Shown in pieces: positions 46,541 to 55,671 of a DNA stretch of 64,000 nt. The first letter of the stretch is position 1; each line of letters starts with the position of its first letter. Made by a program: the position numbers and the translations under genes. The DNA lies in the NCBI RefSeq assembly GCF_001466305.1, contig NZ_JWID01000002.1, positions 250,255 to 314,254 of the forward strand. The letters are read 5' to 3'. This DNA is from Defluviitalea phaphyphila. GTDB taxonomy: Bacteria; Bacillota; Clostridia; Lachnospirales; Defluviitaleaceae. The notes under the pieces were generated by a model. It saw nothing but the letters and a program-made list of their open reading frames with translations. It had not been told where the DNA came from and searched no databases.

Positions 46541-46557
46541 TATTTTAGGAGGATTTT

Positions 46558-47307
46558 GTGGATATAAGAATAAAGCAATTTACAAAAATAGTTGTTATAA
46601 ATACTATAGTTTTTTTAGTTATATTTATAGTATTATGGGTAGCTAATATTTATATTCCGGTATATTTTTATAAAAACGTATTTATTATTTTGGCTATTCT
46701 ATTTCTTGCTTTAGGATTGCTTTTTATTATATTTTCTACTGTTTTAATTATCATATATAAAAAGAAAAAAGTTTTAATATTTCCTCCTAAAGTATTGGCC
46801 AAAATTTTTAAAATAATATATCCTTTAATTTTAAGTATAACAAATTTTTTTCACTATGATAAAAAAATTATTAATCAATTTTTTATATACATAAATAATA
46901 TTTTTGTTGAATCTATGAATTTAAAAGGAAATTTTAAGGATATACTAATTTTAGCACCTCATTGCATACAAAATTCTAGTTGTAATATAAAAATTACTTC
47001 AAATTCTCAAGTGTGCATAGGATGTGGAAAATGTAAAATTTATAATTTAAATAATTTACAAAAAAAATATAAAATAAAATTGGCTATTGCAACAGGAGGA
47101 ACTTTAGCTAGAAAAGTGATAAAAGAATGTAAACCTAAATATATTATTGCTATTGCTTGTGAAAGAGATTTAATAAGTGGTATTTTAGATGTAGATGGGA
47201 TTGCAGTTTATGGGGTTTTAAATAAATGCCCCAATGGACCTTGTAAAAATACAACAGTAGATATTAAGAAGGTTGAAGATGCTATTAAAAATTATATTTT
47301 AAAATAA
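46558..47307 (+). CDS. DUF116 family membrane protein with Cys cluster
   Basis: This 249-residue protein has two N-terminal membrane helices (about 10-65) and a C-terminal Cys-rich domain with CIQNSSC, CIGCGKCKI, and later KCPNGPC, consistent with the DUF116 family. The Cys spacing suggests an iron-sulfur or other metal site, but function is unknown. GTG 46558 has AGGAGG 6 bases upstream. It lies between fmt and the zinc protease, a pair not present at this place in the B. subtilis order I remember. Confidence 0.82.
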   Translation: MDIRIKQFTKIVVINTIVFLVIFIVLWVANIYIPVYFYKNVFIILAILFLALGLLFIIFSTVLIIIYKKKKVLIFPPKVLAKIFKIIYPLILSITNFFHYDKKIINQFFIYINNIFVESMNLKGNFKDILILAPHCIQNSSCNIKITSNSQVCIGCGKCKIYNLNNLQKKYKIKLAIATGGTLARKVIKECKPKYIIAIACERDLISGILDVDGIAVYGVLNKCPNGPCKNTTVDIKKVEDAIKNYILK

Positions 47308-47319
47308 GGAGTTGATAAT

Positions 47320-48012
47320 ATGCCAGGATTATATTATTTTGATCCATTATATATTATACTTGTTTTTCCTGCTATAATATTAACGATGTATGCACAATCT
47401 AAAGTAAATTCTACTTTTAATAAATATCTTAAGGTTAGAAGTATAAGAGGATATACAGGTGCAGAAACTGCAAAAGCACTTCTTCAGTATGCAGGAATTT
47501 ATGATGTAAAAATAGAAATGATACCAGGGCAGTTAACAGATCATTATGATCCAAGAAGTAAAACTCTTAGATTATCAAGTGCCGTATATAATGGCCAAAG
47601 TATTGCTTCCTTAGGAGTAGCAGCTCATGAAGTTGGGCATGCAATTCAACATCATAGAGGCTATGTATTTTTAGTATTAAGAAATTCTATTGTTCCAATA
47701 GTAAATATAGGATCGAGAATGGCAATGCCTTTAATTATGCTAGGTTTATTATTTTCATATACATTAATAGAAGTAGGGATATTGCTTTTTGCAGGAGTTG
47801 TTCTTTTTCAAATAATAACTTTACCAGTTGAATTAAATGCTTCTGGTAGAGCAATAAAAATATTAGAGGCGCAAGGATTTTTAGCAGATAATGAGATTGG
47901 TTCAGCTAAAAAAGTTCTTAATGCAGCTGCCTTAACTTATGTAGCCTCAGCTGCTGTTGCAGTAGCCAATTTATTGCATTTGTTATTAAGGTTTGGAGGT
48001 AGAGATGACTAA
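47320..48012 (+). CDS. Zinc metallopeptidase, YugP type
   Basis: This 230-residue membrane protein has an N-terminal helix, then PGQLTDHYDPRSKTLRLS and the HEVGH zinc motif at 103-107, and two or three more helices after residue 120. A third ligand is probably the Glu of LPVELNASGRA. It belongs to a membrane neutral zinc metallopeptidase family whose substrates are not known. TAAGGAGTT precedes ATG 47320, 12 bases after the DUF116 gene. A terminator follows. Confidence 0.88.
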   Translation: MPGLYYFDPLYIILVFPAIILTMYAQSKVNSTFNKYLKVRSIRGYTGAETAKALLQYAGIYDVKIEMIPGQLTDHYDPRSKTLRLSSAVYNGQSIASLGVAAHEVGHAIQHHRGYVFLVLRNSIVPIVNIGSRMAMPLIMLGLLFSYTLIEVGILLFAGVVLFQIITLPVELNASGRAIKILEAQGFLADNEIGSAKKVLNAAALTYVASAAVAVANLLHLLLRFGGRDD

Positions 48013-48037
48013 GGCGTTACTAAGTAACGCTTTTTTT
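48012..48037 (+). terminator. Terminator after the zinc metallopeptidase
   Basis: AAGGCGTTACT and AGTAACGCTT form a short perfect stem with a tiny loop, followed by T7. It partly overlaps the stop codon. Confidence 0.85.
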
Positions 48038-48093
48038 CATTAAATAATTTAAAATATTTTACAAAGTGAATATTTTATAAAAGGAAGGATTTT

Positions 48094-49446
48094 ATGACTC
48101 AATTAACTCCAAGAGAAATTGCCATAAATATTATATTAGAAATAGATAAAGAAAAAGCTTATAGTAATATTTCGTTTCAAGAATATTTTCGAGTGTATGA
48201 TTATTTAACTTCTTTAGATAAAGCTTTTATTACTGAAATAGTTAATGGTACTCTTAGATATATAAAAAATATTGATTATGTTATAAATCAATTTTCTAAA
48301 ATTAAAACTAATAAAATGAAACCTTTTATTTTAAATGTTTTAAGAATTGGAGTTTATCAAATTTTATTTATGGATAAAGTTCCGATTTCAGCAGCTTGTA
48401 ATGAGTGTGTAAAAATAACAAAGAAAAGAGGTTTAAAAGGCTTATCTGGTTTTGTTAATGGAATTTTAAGAAATATAGCAAGAAATATAGATAAAATTTC
48501 TTATCCAGATAAAAATAAAAATATAGTAGAATATCTATCCATAAAATATTCCTATCCTCAATGGATGATTAAGTACTGGTTAACGAGTTATTCAAAAGAA
48601 TTTGTAGAAGAACTATGTGAAGCTTCTAATAAAGCTCCTCAAATAACTATTCGTTGTAATAGATTGAAAATAGATAGAAGTTCTTTAATAAATATTTTAG
48701 TAAAAGAAAATATACAAGTACATTCTGGATTATATACAAAAGAAGCCATTAATATAAAAAAGACATCTGCAATAAATCAATTAGATTCCTTTAAAAAAGG
48801 ATTATTTCAAGTACAAGATGAAAGTTCTATATTAGTTGGATATGTTCTTAATCCTAATTCAGGAGAAAATATTCTTGACGTATGTGCAGCACCTGGTGGG
48901 AAAGCGACTCACTGTGCAGAATTAATGAATAATGATGGAGAAATTATTGCTAGAGATATTCATGAACATAAACTTAATTTAATAAGATCTTCTGCTAAAA
49001 GATTAGGGATTGACATTATAAAGACAGAACAATACGATGCGACTATATTAGATGAAAGTAAATTAGAAACAATGGATAAAGTTATTATAGATGCTCCTTG
49101 TTCGGGGTTAGGGATAATTCGTAAAAAACCAGATATAAAGTGGAAAAAATCTATTGAAGATTTAGATAAATTAGTAGAAGTTCAAAGAAAAATATTATCA
49201 GTATGTTCTCAATATGTTAAAAAAGGAGGAGTGCTAGTATATAGTACTTGTACCATTTCAGAAAAAGAAAATATAGAAAATATAAAATGGTTTATAAATA
49301 ATTTTGATTTTGTTTTAGAAAATATTAATCCATATATTCCTAAAAAACTTCAATGTAATACAACAAAAAAAGGATATATTCAATTATATCCTCATATTCA
49401 TAAAACTGATGGTTTTTTTATTGCTAGGCTAAAACGAAAGAGGTAA
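48094..49446 (+). CDS. rsmB: 16S rRNA (cytosine(967)-C(5))-methyltransferase RsmB
   Basis: This 450-residue protein has an N-terminal NusB-like RNA-binding domain (about 1-135, start TPREIAINIILEI), then a methyltransferase domain with DVCAAPGGKATH, DAPCSGLG and STCTISEKEN, which give the two catalytic Cys residues. AAAGGAAGG precedes ATG 48094. rlmN follows after 6 bases. It is the usual partner of fmt in bacteria. Confidence 0.95.
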   Translation: MTQLTPREIAINIILEIDKEKAYSNISFQEYFRVYDYLTSLDKAFITEIVNGTLRYIKNIDYVINQFSKIKTNKMKPFILNVLRIGVYQILFMDKVPISAACNECVKITKKRGLKGLSGFVNGILRNIARNIDKISYPDKNKNIVEYLSIKYSYPQWMIKYWLTSYSKEFVEELCEASNKAPQITIRCNRLKIDRSSLINILVKENIQVHSGLYTKEAINIKKTSAINQLDSFKKGLFQVQDESSILVGYVLNPNSGENILDVCAAPGGKATHCAELMNNDGEIIARDIHEHKLNLIRSSAKRLGIDIIKTEQYDATILDESKLETMDKVIIDAPCSGLGIIRKKPDIKWKKSIEDLDKLVEVQRKILSVCSQYVKKGGVLVYSTCTISEKENIENIKWFINNFDFVLENINPYIPKKLQCNTTKKGYIQLYPHIHKTDGFFIARLKRKR

Positions 49447-49452
49447 AAATAA

Positions 49453-50490
49453 ATGAGAAAAATAGATATTGCTTCGTTAACTATTGAAGAATTAAAAGAT
49501 TTAATGAAAAGTTTAGGAGAAAAAGGTTTTAGAGGAGAACAAATTTTTCAATGGATACATGAAAAAAAGATTAGAAATATTGATGACATGACAAATATTC
49601 CAAAAAAATTAAGGGAAAAATTAAAAAATATATGTGAAATAAATACTTTAACGATTGAACAAAAGTATGTATCTAAAATTGATAAAACTACAAAATACTT
49701 GTTTGCATTAAAAGATAATAATATAATAGAAAGTGTTTTGATGTACTATGATTATGGAAATACTGTATGTATTTCGTCACAAGTAGGATGTAAAATGGGA
49801 TGTGCTTTTTGTGCTTCTACTTTAGGAGGATTAGTTAGAAATTTAACTGTTTCAGAAATGACAGGACAAATTTATAAAATCAAAGAAGATTCTAAAGAAA
49901 AAATATCCAATATTGTAATAATGGGAAGTGGAGAACCCCTAGATAATTTAGACAATATACTTTCGTTTATCGATATAATTAATAGCCCTAAAGGAGAAAA
50001 TATAGGACAAAGACATATAACTATTTCTACTTGTGGTTTAATAGATAAGATTTATTTTTTAGCTAATAAAAAATTACAAATTACATTAGCAGTATCTCTT
50101 CATGCTTCAAATGATGAAATAAGAAAAAAAATTATGCCTATTGCAAATAAATATTCTATGGAAGAACTTTTTAAAGCTTGTCATTATTATATTGAAAAAA
50201 CTAATAGAAGAATTACATTTGAATATGCTTTAATAAATAATGTTAATGATAAAAAAGAATATGCCCATGAATTAGGGAAAAAATTAAAAGGAATGTTGTG
50301 TCATGTTAATTTAATTCCAATAAATCAAATCAAAGAGTCAAATCTTAAAGAAAGTGAATCTAAAACAATAAAAGATTTTTTTAATATATTGAAGTCATAT
50401 GGTATTTCTACTACTATAAGAAGAAAATTAGGAAGTGATATTGATGCTGCTTGTGGTCAACTTAGAAGAAGATATTTAGAAAAGAAATGA
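49453..50490 (+). CDS. rlmN: Dual-specificity RNA methyltransferase RlmN
   Basis: This 345-residue radical SAM enzyme methylates C2 of A2503 in 23S rRNA and A37 in some tRNAs. The iron-sulfur Cys residues are Cys113, Cys117 and Cys120 in CKMGCAFC. GSGEPLDN and TISTCGLI are typical. Cys334 in DAACGQLRRR is the resolving Cys. The start ATG 49453 has an AAAGAGG site. The next gene follows after 9 bases. Confidence 0.96.
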   Translation: MRKIDIASLTIEELKDLMKSLGEKGFRGEQIFQWIHEKKIRNIDDMTNIPKKLREKLKNICEINTLTIEQKYVSKIDKTTKYLFALKDNNIIESVLMYYDYGNTVCISSQVGCKMGCAFCASTLGGLVRNLTVSEMTGQIYKIKEDSKEKISNIVIMGSGEPLDNLDNILSFIDIINSPKGENIGQRHITISTCGLIDKIYFLANKKLQITLAVSLHASNDEIRKKIMPIANKYSMEELFKACHYYIEKTNRRITFEYALINNVNDKKEYAHELGKKLKGMLCHVNLIPINQIKESNLKESESKTIKDFFNILKSYGISTTIRRKLGSDIDAACGQLRRRYLEKK

Positions 50491-50499
50491 GGTGAAATA

Positions 50500-51249
50500 A
50501 TGATTTCGGCTGGGAAATGTCATGTAGGAAAACATAGAGAAAACAATGAGGATGCTATTTTTATTTCTGATAGTAGTTTTGGATGTCTTCCTAATATTTA
50601 TATAGTTGCAGATGGAATGGGAGGACATAAAGCAGGAGAATATGCCAGTTTTTTAGCCATACAAAGTTTTTGTAATTATGTTAAAGACCATAGCTCTAAT
50701 GAAATTTCTCATGAGAATATTAAGACATTTTTGTTAGAAGCTATAGCTTATACTAACAATGTAATTTATCAAAAAGCAATGGAAAATGAGCTTTTAAAAG
50801 GAATGGGAACAACTTTTTTAGTGTCCGTTTTTATAGATGAAGATATATATATTGCACATGTAGGAGATAGTAGATTATATATTATTCAAAATGATATTAT
50901 AAAACAGTTAACCATAGACCATTCTTTTGTAGAAGAAATGGTTAGACAAGGGACTATTTCTGAAAAAGAGGCAAGGAATCATCCAAATCGTAATGCCATT
51001 ACTAGAGCAGTAGGAACTAATCCGAAGGTAGAAGTAGATATTTATAATTCAAAAATTGAAGAGAATTCTTTTGTTCTTATGTGCTCTGATGGATTATCTA
51101 ATATGTTAAAGGAAGAAGAAATTATACATATTTTTAAAAATAATGGTGATTTAGAAAATATTGCTCAATCTTTAGTAGATAGAGCTAATGAAAACGGAGG
51201 ATTGGATAATATTTCAGTAATTATTATTAGGGGGCTAAAAGGAAGGTGA
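50500..51249 (+). CDS. stp: PP2C-type Ser/Thr phosphatase
   Basis: This 249-residue protein has the PP2C motifs REDNEDA-like (KHRENNEDAIF), VADGMGGHKAGEYAS, GMGTTFLV, HVGDSRLY, and DNISVIII. Metal-binding Asp residues are all present. It dephosphorylates targets of the kinase encoded next, with which it is nearly fused (4 bases). GAGGTGAAA precedes ATG 50500. Confidence 0.95.
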   Translation: MISAGKCHVGKHRENNEDAIFISDSSFGCLPNIYIVADGMGGHKAGEYASFLAIQSFCNYVKDHSSNEISHENIKTFLLEAIAYTNNVIYQKAMENELLKGMGTTFLVSVFIDEDIYIAHVGDSRLYIIQNDIIKQLTIDHSFVEEMVRQGTISEKEARNHPNRNAITRAVGTNPKVEVDIYNSKIEENSFVLMCSDGLSNMLKEEEIIHIFKNNGDLENIAQSLVDRANENGGLDNISVIIIRGLKGR

Positions 51250-51253
51250 AAAA

Positions 51254-53218
51254 ATGTTACAGCGTGGAACTATATTAAATAACCGTTATGAAATTGTTGA
51301 AAAAATTGGTGCGGGCGGAATGTCTATTGTTTATAAAGCTAAATGTCATAAATTGCAAAGATATGTAGCAATCAAAGTATTAAGAGAAGAATTTGCCTCG
51401 GATGAAGAATTTTTATCTAGATTTAAAGTTGAAGCTCAATCAGCAGCTAGTTTATCACATCCTAATATAGTTAGTATATATGACGTAGGCAATGAAAATA
51501 ATATACATTATATTGTAATGGAATATATACATGGTAAAACTTTAAAGAAGATTATTGAAGAAGAAGCACCTTTTACTTCTCTTAAAATTCTTGAAGTAGC
51601 TAAAGATATTGCCTTTGCTCTTCAACATGCTCATAGGAAAAATATTATTCATAGGGATATAAAACCTCAGAATATATTAATAACTGATGAAGGAGTATTA
51701 AAGGTTGCAGATTTTGGTATTGCAAGAGCAGTAGATTCTTCTACGGTTGTTACAACAGGAAATGCTATTGGTTCTGTACATTATTTTTCACCGGAACAAG
51801 CTAGAGGTGGGTATGTGGATAAAACTAGTGATATTTATTCTTTAGGAATTGTTATGTATGAAATGGCTACAAAAACTCTTCCTTTTGAAGGAGAAAGCCC
51901 TGTCACAGTTGCTCTAAAACATATAAATGAACAAATTCCTTCACCTAGGAGTATAAATGATAAAATTTCTTCAAGTTTAGAAGATATTATTATAAAAGCT
52001 ACGCAGAAAAAACCAGCAAATAGATACAAAAATATTGATGAAATGATAGAAGACATGGAAAAATCTATAAATGAACCCCATGGGAAATTCGTAAATATTC
52101 CTAATATAGAAAATTCTCCTACCATTAAAATGTCAAAAAAAGATATGAAATTACTTAGAGATAGTAAAAAAGAAAAAGAATATAGTAAATCATCAGATAA
52201 AGAAGAAAAAATTGAATATAAAGAAGATATAGTAGAATATGAAGAAAAAGATTCAAAAGAAAGATGGGTTACCATAGGAGCTGTATTTACTTCTTTGGTT
52301 ATAATAGCTATTATTAGTGTAGTCGGAATTAATATGATAAGAGAATATTTAAAACCAAAAGTAGTAACAGTTCCATCACTTATTAATATGTCTGTTGACG
52401 AAGCTAAAAAAATATTAGAAGAAAAACAGCTCATATTAAAAGAAGGAGAACAAGTATATAGTAATGAAGTAGAAGAGGGAAATATTGTTTTTCAAGACCC
52501 AGAAGAAGGAACAGTTATTAATTTAAATTCAGAAGTAGAAGTAACAATAAGTAAAGGGATAGAAACTTTTGAAGTGCCTAATGTAGTAAATAAAAATTAT
52601 AGTTTAGCAGAAAAAGAATTAGAAGATTTAGGTTTTAATGTAGAGAGAAAAGTAGAATATAGTAATTTAATAGATGAAAATTTAGTTATTTCACAAAGCC
52701 CTGATCCTGGAACTAATTTAAAATATGGAGAAACAGTTAATATAACAGTAAGTTTAGGGCCTGAAATAAAAAAGGTATCTGTTCCTAATATTTTAAATCT
52801 AACAGAAGAAGCTGCAAAAATACAACTTCGAAATGCAGGATTAGGGGTTGGACAAATCACATATATACACCATAGTGAAGTAGAAAAAGGTTATGTAATT
52901 AGTCAGTCTGTTCAAGCAGGAGAAACTGTAAGAGAAGGTTATGATATAGGATTTGTTGTTAGTGAAGGTCCAGAAGAAAAAGAAGAAGAGGATGTTTTAA
53001 AAGAACAATCTATAACAATATTAGCACCTCTTGATGCGGATACAGATGAATTTTATGTAAGAGTTAGATTAAATGGAGAAAATGAATTCATTTATGAACA
53101 AACTCATAGTATTTCAGATTTTCCATTAAAAATTAACATTGAAGGAGAAGGAGAAGGATATGTTGAAGTATATATTAACGATGATATATATTATAGAGAA
53201 ACCATTGAATTTGAATAA
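51254..53218 (+). CDS. prkC: PASTA-domain Ser/Thr protein kinase (PrkC/Stk type)
   Basis: This 654-residue membrane kinase has a Hanks-type kinase domain (about 9-270, GAGGMSIVY, HRDIKPQN, DFGIA, SPEQARGG), a charged juxtamembrane region, a membrane helix (about 339-360) and three PASTA repeats outside the cell (about 369-437, 438-506, 508-574). A C-terminal extracellular tail of about 80 residues follows, not recognised as PASTA. PASTA domains bind muropeptides and this kinase links cell-wall state or spore germination to cytoplasmic targets. GGAAGGTG precedes ATG 51254. Confidence 0.95.
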   Translation: MLQRGTILNNRYEIVEKIGAGGMSIVYKAKCHKLQRYVAIKVLREEFASDEEFLSRFKVEAQSAASLSHPNIVSIYDVGNENNIHYIVMEYIHGKTLKKIIEEEAPFTSLKILEVAKDIAFALQHAHRKNIIHRDIKPQNILITDEGVLKVADFGIARAVDSSTVVTTGNAIGSVHYFSPEQARGGYVDKTSDIYSLGIVMYEMATKTLPFEGESPVTVALKHINEQIPSPRSINDKISSSLEDIIIKATQKKPANRYKNIDEMIEDMEKSINEPHGKFVNIPNIENSPTIKMSKKDMKLLRDSKKEKEYSKSSDKEEKIEYKEDIVEYEEKDSKERWVTIGAVFTSLVIIAIISVVGINMIREYLKPKVVTVPSLINMSVDEAKKILEEKQLILKEGEQVYSNEVEEGNIVFQDPEEGTVINLNSEVEVTISKGIETFEVPNVVNKNYSLAEKELEDLGFNVERKVEYSNLIDENLVISQSPDPGTNLKYGETVNITVSLGPEIKKVSVPNILNLTEEAAKIQLRNAGLGVGQITYIHHSEVEKGYVISQSVQAGETVREGYDIGFVVSEGPEEKEEEDVLKEQSITILAPLDADTDEFYVRVRLNGENEFIYEQTHSISDFPLKINIEGEGEGYVEVYINDDIYYRETIEFE

Positions 53219-53233
53219 TGTGGAGGAAATTCG

Positions 53234-54115
53234 ATGGTAAAAGGAATAATTACTAAAGGGATTGCAGGATTTTATTATGTAAAAGTAGAGGATAAAGTAT
53301 TTGAATGTAAAGCTAGAGGAAAATTTAGAAATTCTAATATTACACCTGTTGTAGGAGATATAGTAAAAATAATACCTGAGGAAAGTAATTTAACTGGAAG
53401 TATTGTAGAAATTTTACCTAGAAAAAATATTTTAACTAGACCTTCTGTAGCTAATGTAGATCAAGCCATTATTGTTTTTGCAGCCAAAAATCCTGATCCT
53501 AATCTTCAACTTTTAGATAGATTTTTAGTTTTGGTTGAAGAGCAAAATTTAGAAATATGTATTTGCATAAATAAGATAGATATAGATAAAGAAAAAACTT
53601 ATCAAGAGATTAAGAATACATATGAAAAAATAGGATATAAAGTAATATTGACAAGTGCTATTTTAAATATAGGAATTGATAAATTAAAAAATGAGTTATT
53701 TAATAAAGTAACTACTTTTGCTGGTCCTTCAGGAGTGGGAAAATCCTCTTTATTAAATGCTATAGATTCTTCTTTATCTTTAAAAACTGGAGAGATCAGT
53801 AAAAAAGTAAAAAGAGGTAAGCATACTACAAGACATGTAGAACTTTTAAATTTAAAAGAAGAGAGCTTTGTTTTAGATACTCCTGGATTTAGTATGCTTT
53901 CTTTAGAACATATTAATCCCAAAGAACTAAAAAATTTATTTAAAGAATTTTTGCCGTATAATGATTTATGTAGATTTTCACAATGTAGTCATATACATGA
54001 GCCTGATTGTATAATAAAACAAAAAGTAGAAGAAGGAGTAATAGATGCAGGGAGATATAAAAGATATCAAATGTTTTATAAAGAATTAGAAACGTCTAAG
54101 CAAAGGAGATGGTAA
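53234..54115 (+). CDS. rsgA: Ribosome small subunit-dependent GTPase RsgA
   Basis: This 293-residue circularly permuted GTPase helps 30S maturation. It has an N-terminal OB-fold (1-65), NKID (G4) before GPSGVGKSS (G1), then DTPGFS (G3), and a C-terminal zinc site with CRFSQCSHIHEPDC. GGAGG lies about 9 bases upstream of ATG 53234. It follows the kinase gene and is the usual neighbour. RsgA is a known target of PrkC in other Firmicutes. Confidence 0.95.
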   Translation: MVKGIITKGIAGFYYVKVEDKVFECKARGKFRNSNITPVVGDIVKIIPEESNLTGSIVEILPRKNILTRPSVANVDQAIIVFAAKNPDPNLQLLDRFLVLVEEQNLEICICINKIDIDKEKTYQEIKNTYEKIGYKVILTSAILNIGIDKLKNELFNKVTTFAGPSGVGKSSLLNAIDSSLSLKTGEISKKVKRGKHTTRHVELLNLKEESFVLDTPGFSMLSLEHINPKELKNLFKEFLPYNDLCRFSQCSHIHEPDCIIKQKVEEGVIDAGRYKRYQMFYKELETSKQRRW

Positions 54116-54118
54116 TAT

Positions 54119-54790
54119 ATGATAAAATTAGCTCCATCAATTTTATCAGCAGATTTTTCAGAATTAAAGAAAGCAGTACAATTAGTAGATGAAAGTGGAG
54201 GACACATGGTTCATATTGATGTTATGGATGGACATTTTGTACCTAATATTACTTTAGGGCCTCCTATTATTAAAAGTTTAAGAAAACATACAAAACTTCC
54301 ATTTGATGTTCATTTAATGATTTCAAATCCAGATAAGTATATTGAAGATTTTCATAAAGCTGGAGCAGATATTTTGACTGTACATGCAGAAGCTACTCCT
54401 CATCTTCATAGGACTATTCAATATATTAAAAGTTTAGGTATGAAAGCGGGGGTTGCTTTAAATCCTGCAACAGACTTAAGTTGTTTAAAATATATTATTT
54501 CTGATTTAGATATGGTACTTATTATGACTGTAAATCCAGGATTTGGAGGACAAGATTTAATTCCGGCTTGTATTAATAAAATTAAAGATTTATCTAATTA
54601 TGTTAAAGCTAATAGTTTATCTGTTGAAATAGAAGTAGACGGTGGGATTAATCTAAGTAATATAGAAAAATTTATTAAAGCTGGAGCAAATATTTTAGTA
54701 GCAGGATCAGCTATTTATAATTCTTCAAATCCTAGTAAATCAATAGAAGACTTTATAAAAAGGTTTAGTGAATTTGAGGGGAAAGAATGA
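54119..54790 (+). CDS. rpe: Ribulose-phosphate 3-epimerase
   Basis: This 223-residue TIM-barrel enzyme interconverts ribulose 5-phosphate and xylulose 5-phosphate. Motifs are APSILSADFS, HIDVMDGHFVPNI, VHLMI, MTVNPGFGGQ and EVDGGI, with metal-binding His and Asp all present. AAAGGAGATGG precedes ATG 54119. It overlaps thiN by 4 bases (ATGA). Confidence 0.97.
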   Translation: MIKLAPSILSADFSELKKAVQLVDESGGHMVHIDVMDGHFVPNITLGPPIIKSLRKHTKLPFDVHLMISNPDKYIEDFHKAGADILTVHAEATPHLHRTIQYIKSLGMKAGVALNPATDLSCLKYIISDLDMVLIMTVNPGFGGQDLIPACINKIKDLSNYVKANSLSVEIEVDGGINLSNIEKFIKAGANILVAGSAIYNSSNPSKSIEDFIKRFSEFEGKE

Positions 54791-55425
54791 AAGTATTAAT
54801 TTTTGCTGGTGGAGATATAGAAAATTATTCTTTTTATAAAAAATATATAAATCAATCAGATTATATTATATGTGCAGATAGGGGAATAGAACACACAAAA
54901 AAATTAGGAGTAAATCCATCTATAATTATTGGAGATCTAGATTCTGCTTCTAAAAATACAATAGAATTTTATAAAAATAAAAATATTTTATTTAAGACTT
55001 TTTCTTCTAAAAAAGATAAAACAGATACGGAATTAGCTTTAGATTATGCTATAAATAAAGGAGCAAAAGAGATTTTTATTGCTGGAGGGATAGGTAATCG
55101 TTTAGATCATACATTAGGTAATATACATTTGCTTTATTACTCTTTACAAAGAAATGTAAGAACAAAAATTATAAATGAATATAATGAAATAATTTTAATA
55201 GATAATGAAGTAACGATTTATGGGCAGGAAAATGATATTGTATCTTTAATACCATTTTCTATGGAAGTAAAAGGAATATATACTAAAGGGCTTTATTATG
55301 CCCTAAAAGGAGAAAACTTAAAATCAGGGAGTTCTTTAGGTATTAGCAATGTAATGACAACTTCACAAGCTCATATAAGTATTAAATCAGGTCTTTTATT
55401 AGTTATAAAATCAAAAGAAATTTAA
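54787..55425 (+). CDS. thiN: Thiamine pyrophosphokinase
   Basis: This 212-residue enzyme makes thiamine diphosphate from thiamine and ATP. ADRGIEHTKKLGVNPS, IGDLDSAS, DKTDTELALDYA and GGIGNRLDHTLGN are characteristic. The C-terminal B1-binding domain has ALKGENLKSGSSLGISN. It overlaps rpe by 4 bases. A terminator follows directly. The order rsgA-rpe-thiN-spoVM matches B. subtilis. Confidence 0.95.
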   Translation: MKVLIFAGGDIENYSFYKKYINQSDYIICADRGIEHTKKLGVNPSIIIGDLDSASKNTIEFYKNKNILFKTFSSKKDKTDTELALDYAINKGAKEIFIAGGIGNRLDHTLGNIHLLYYSLQRNVRTKIINEYNEIILIDNEVTIYGQENDIVSLIPFSMEVKGIYTKGLYYALKGENLKSGSSLGISNVMTTSQAHISIKSGLLLVIKSKEI

Positions 55426-55453
55426 AAGTCTCAACATCTGTTGAGACTTTTTT
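55424..55453 (+). terminator. Terminator after thiN
   Basis: AAAAGTCTCAACA / TGTTGAGACTTTT with a very small centre is followed by T residues; the stop of thiN overlaps its start. Confidence 0.85.
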
Positions 55454-55514
55454 AGCACATATTTTTGATATATAGAATAAGTTATAATAAGTACTGTAAA
55501 AAGGAAGTAAAAGA

Positions 55515-55658
55515 ATGAAAAAAAGAGTATTAGGATTAATTTTCTTTGCATGTGGGATGGGTATGATTTTTACCCTTTTTATTCCAGGGGCTATATTCCT
55601 TTTTATTATAGCAATAATATGTATTATTTTAGGATGTTTTTTTATTGGTAAATATTAA
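55515..55658 (+). CDS. Small membrane protein (47 residues) upstream of spoVM
   Basis: ATG 55515 (AAGGAAG ribosome binding site, 8-9 bases upstream) opens a 47-codon frame ending TAA 55656-55658. The protein starts MKKRVLGLIFFACGMGM and is almost entirely hydrophobic, with two likely membrane helices around a Pro-Gly turn (LFIPGAIFLFI). It ends GCFFIGKY. I do not recognise a named family. It lies between the thiN terminator and spoVM with a 13-base gap, so it is probably co-transcribed with spoVM, which suggests, but does not show, a role in sporulation membranes. Confidence 0.7.
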   Translation: MKKRVLGLIFFACGMGMIFTLFIPGAIFLFIIAIICIILGCFFIGKY

Positions 55659-55671
55659 TGGAGGTGAAGAA

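Noticed and set aside
51835..52434. 199-codon open frame on the minus strand inside prkC
   Set aside because: It is a low-complexity shadow rich in Ser, Ile and Phe caused by AT-rich coding on the other strand, with no ribosome binding site or known domain.
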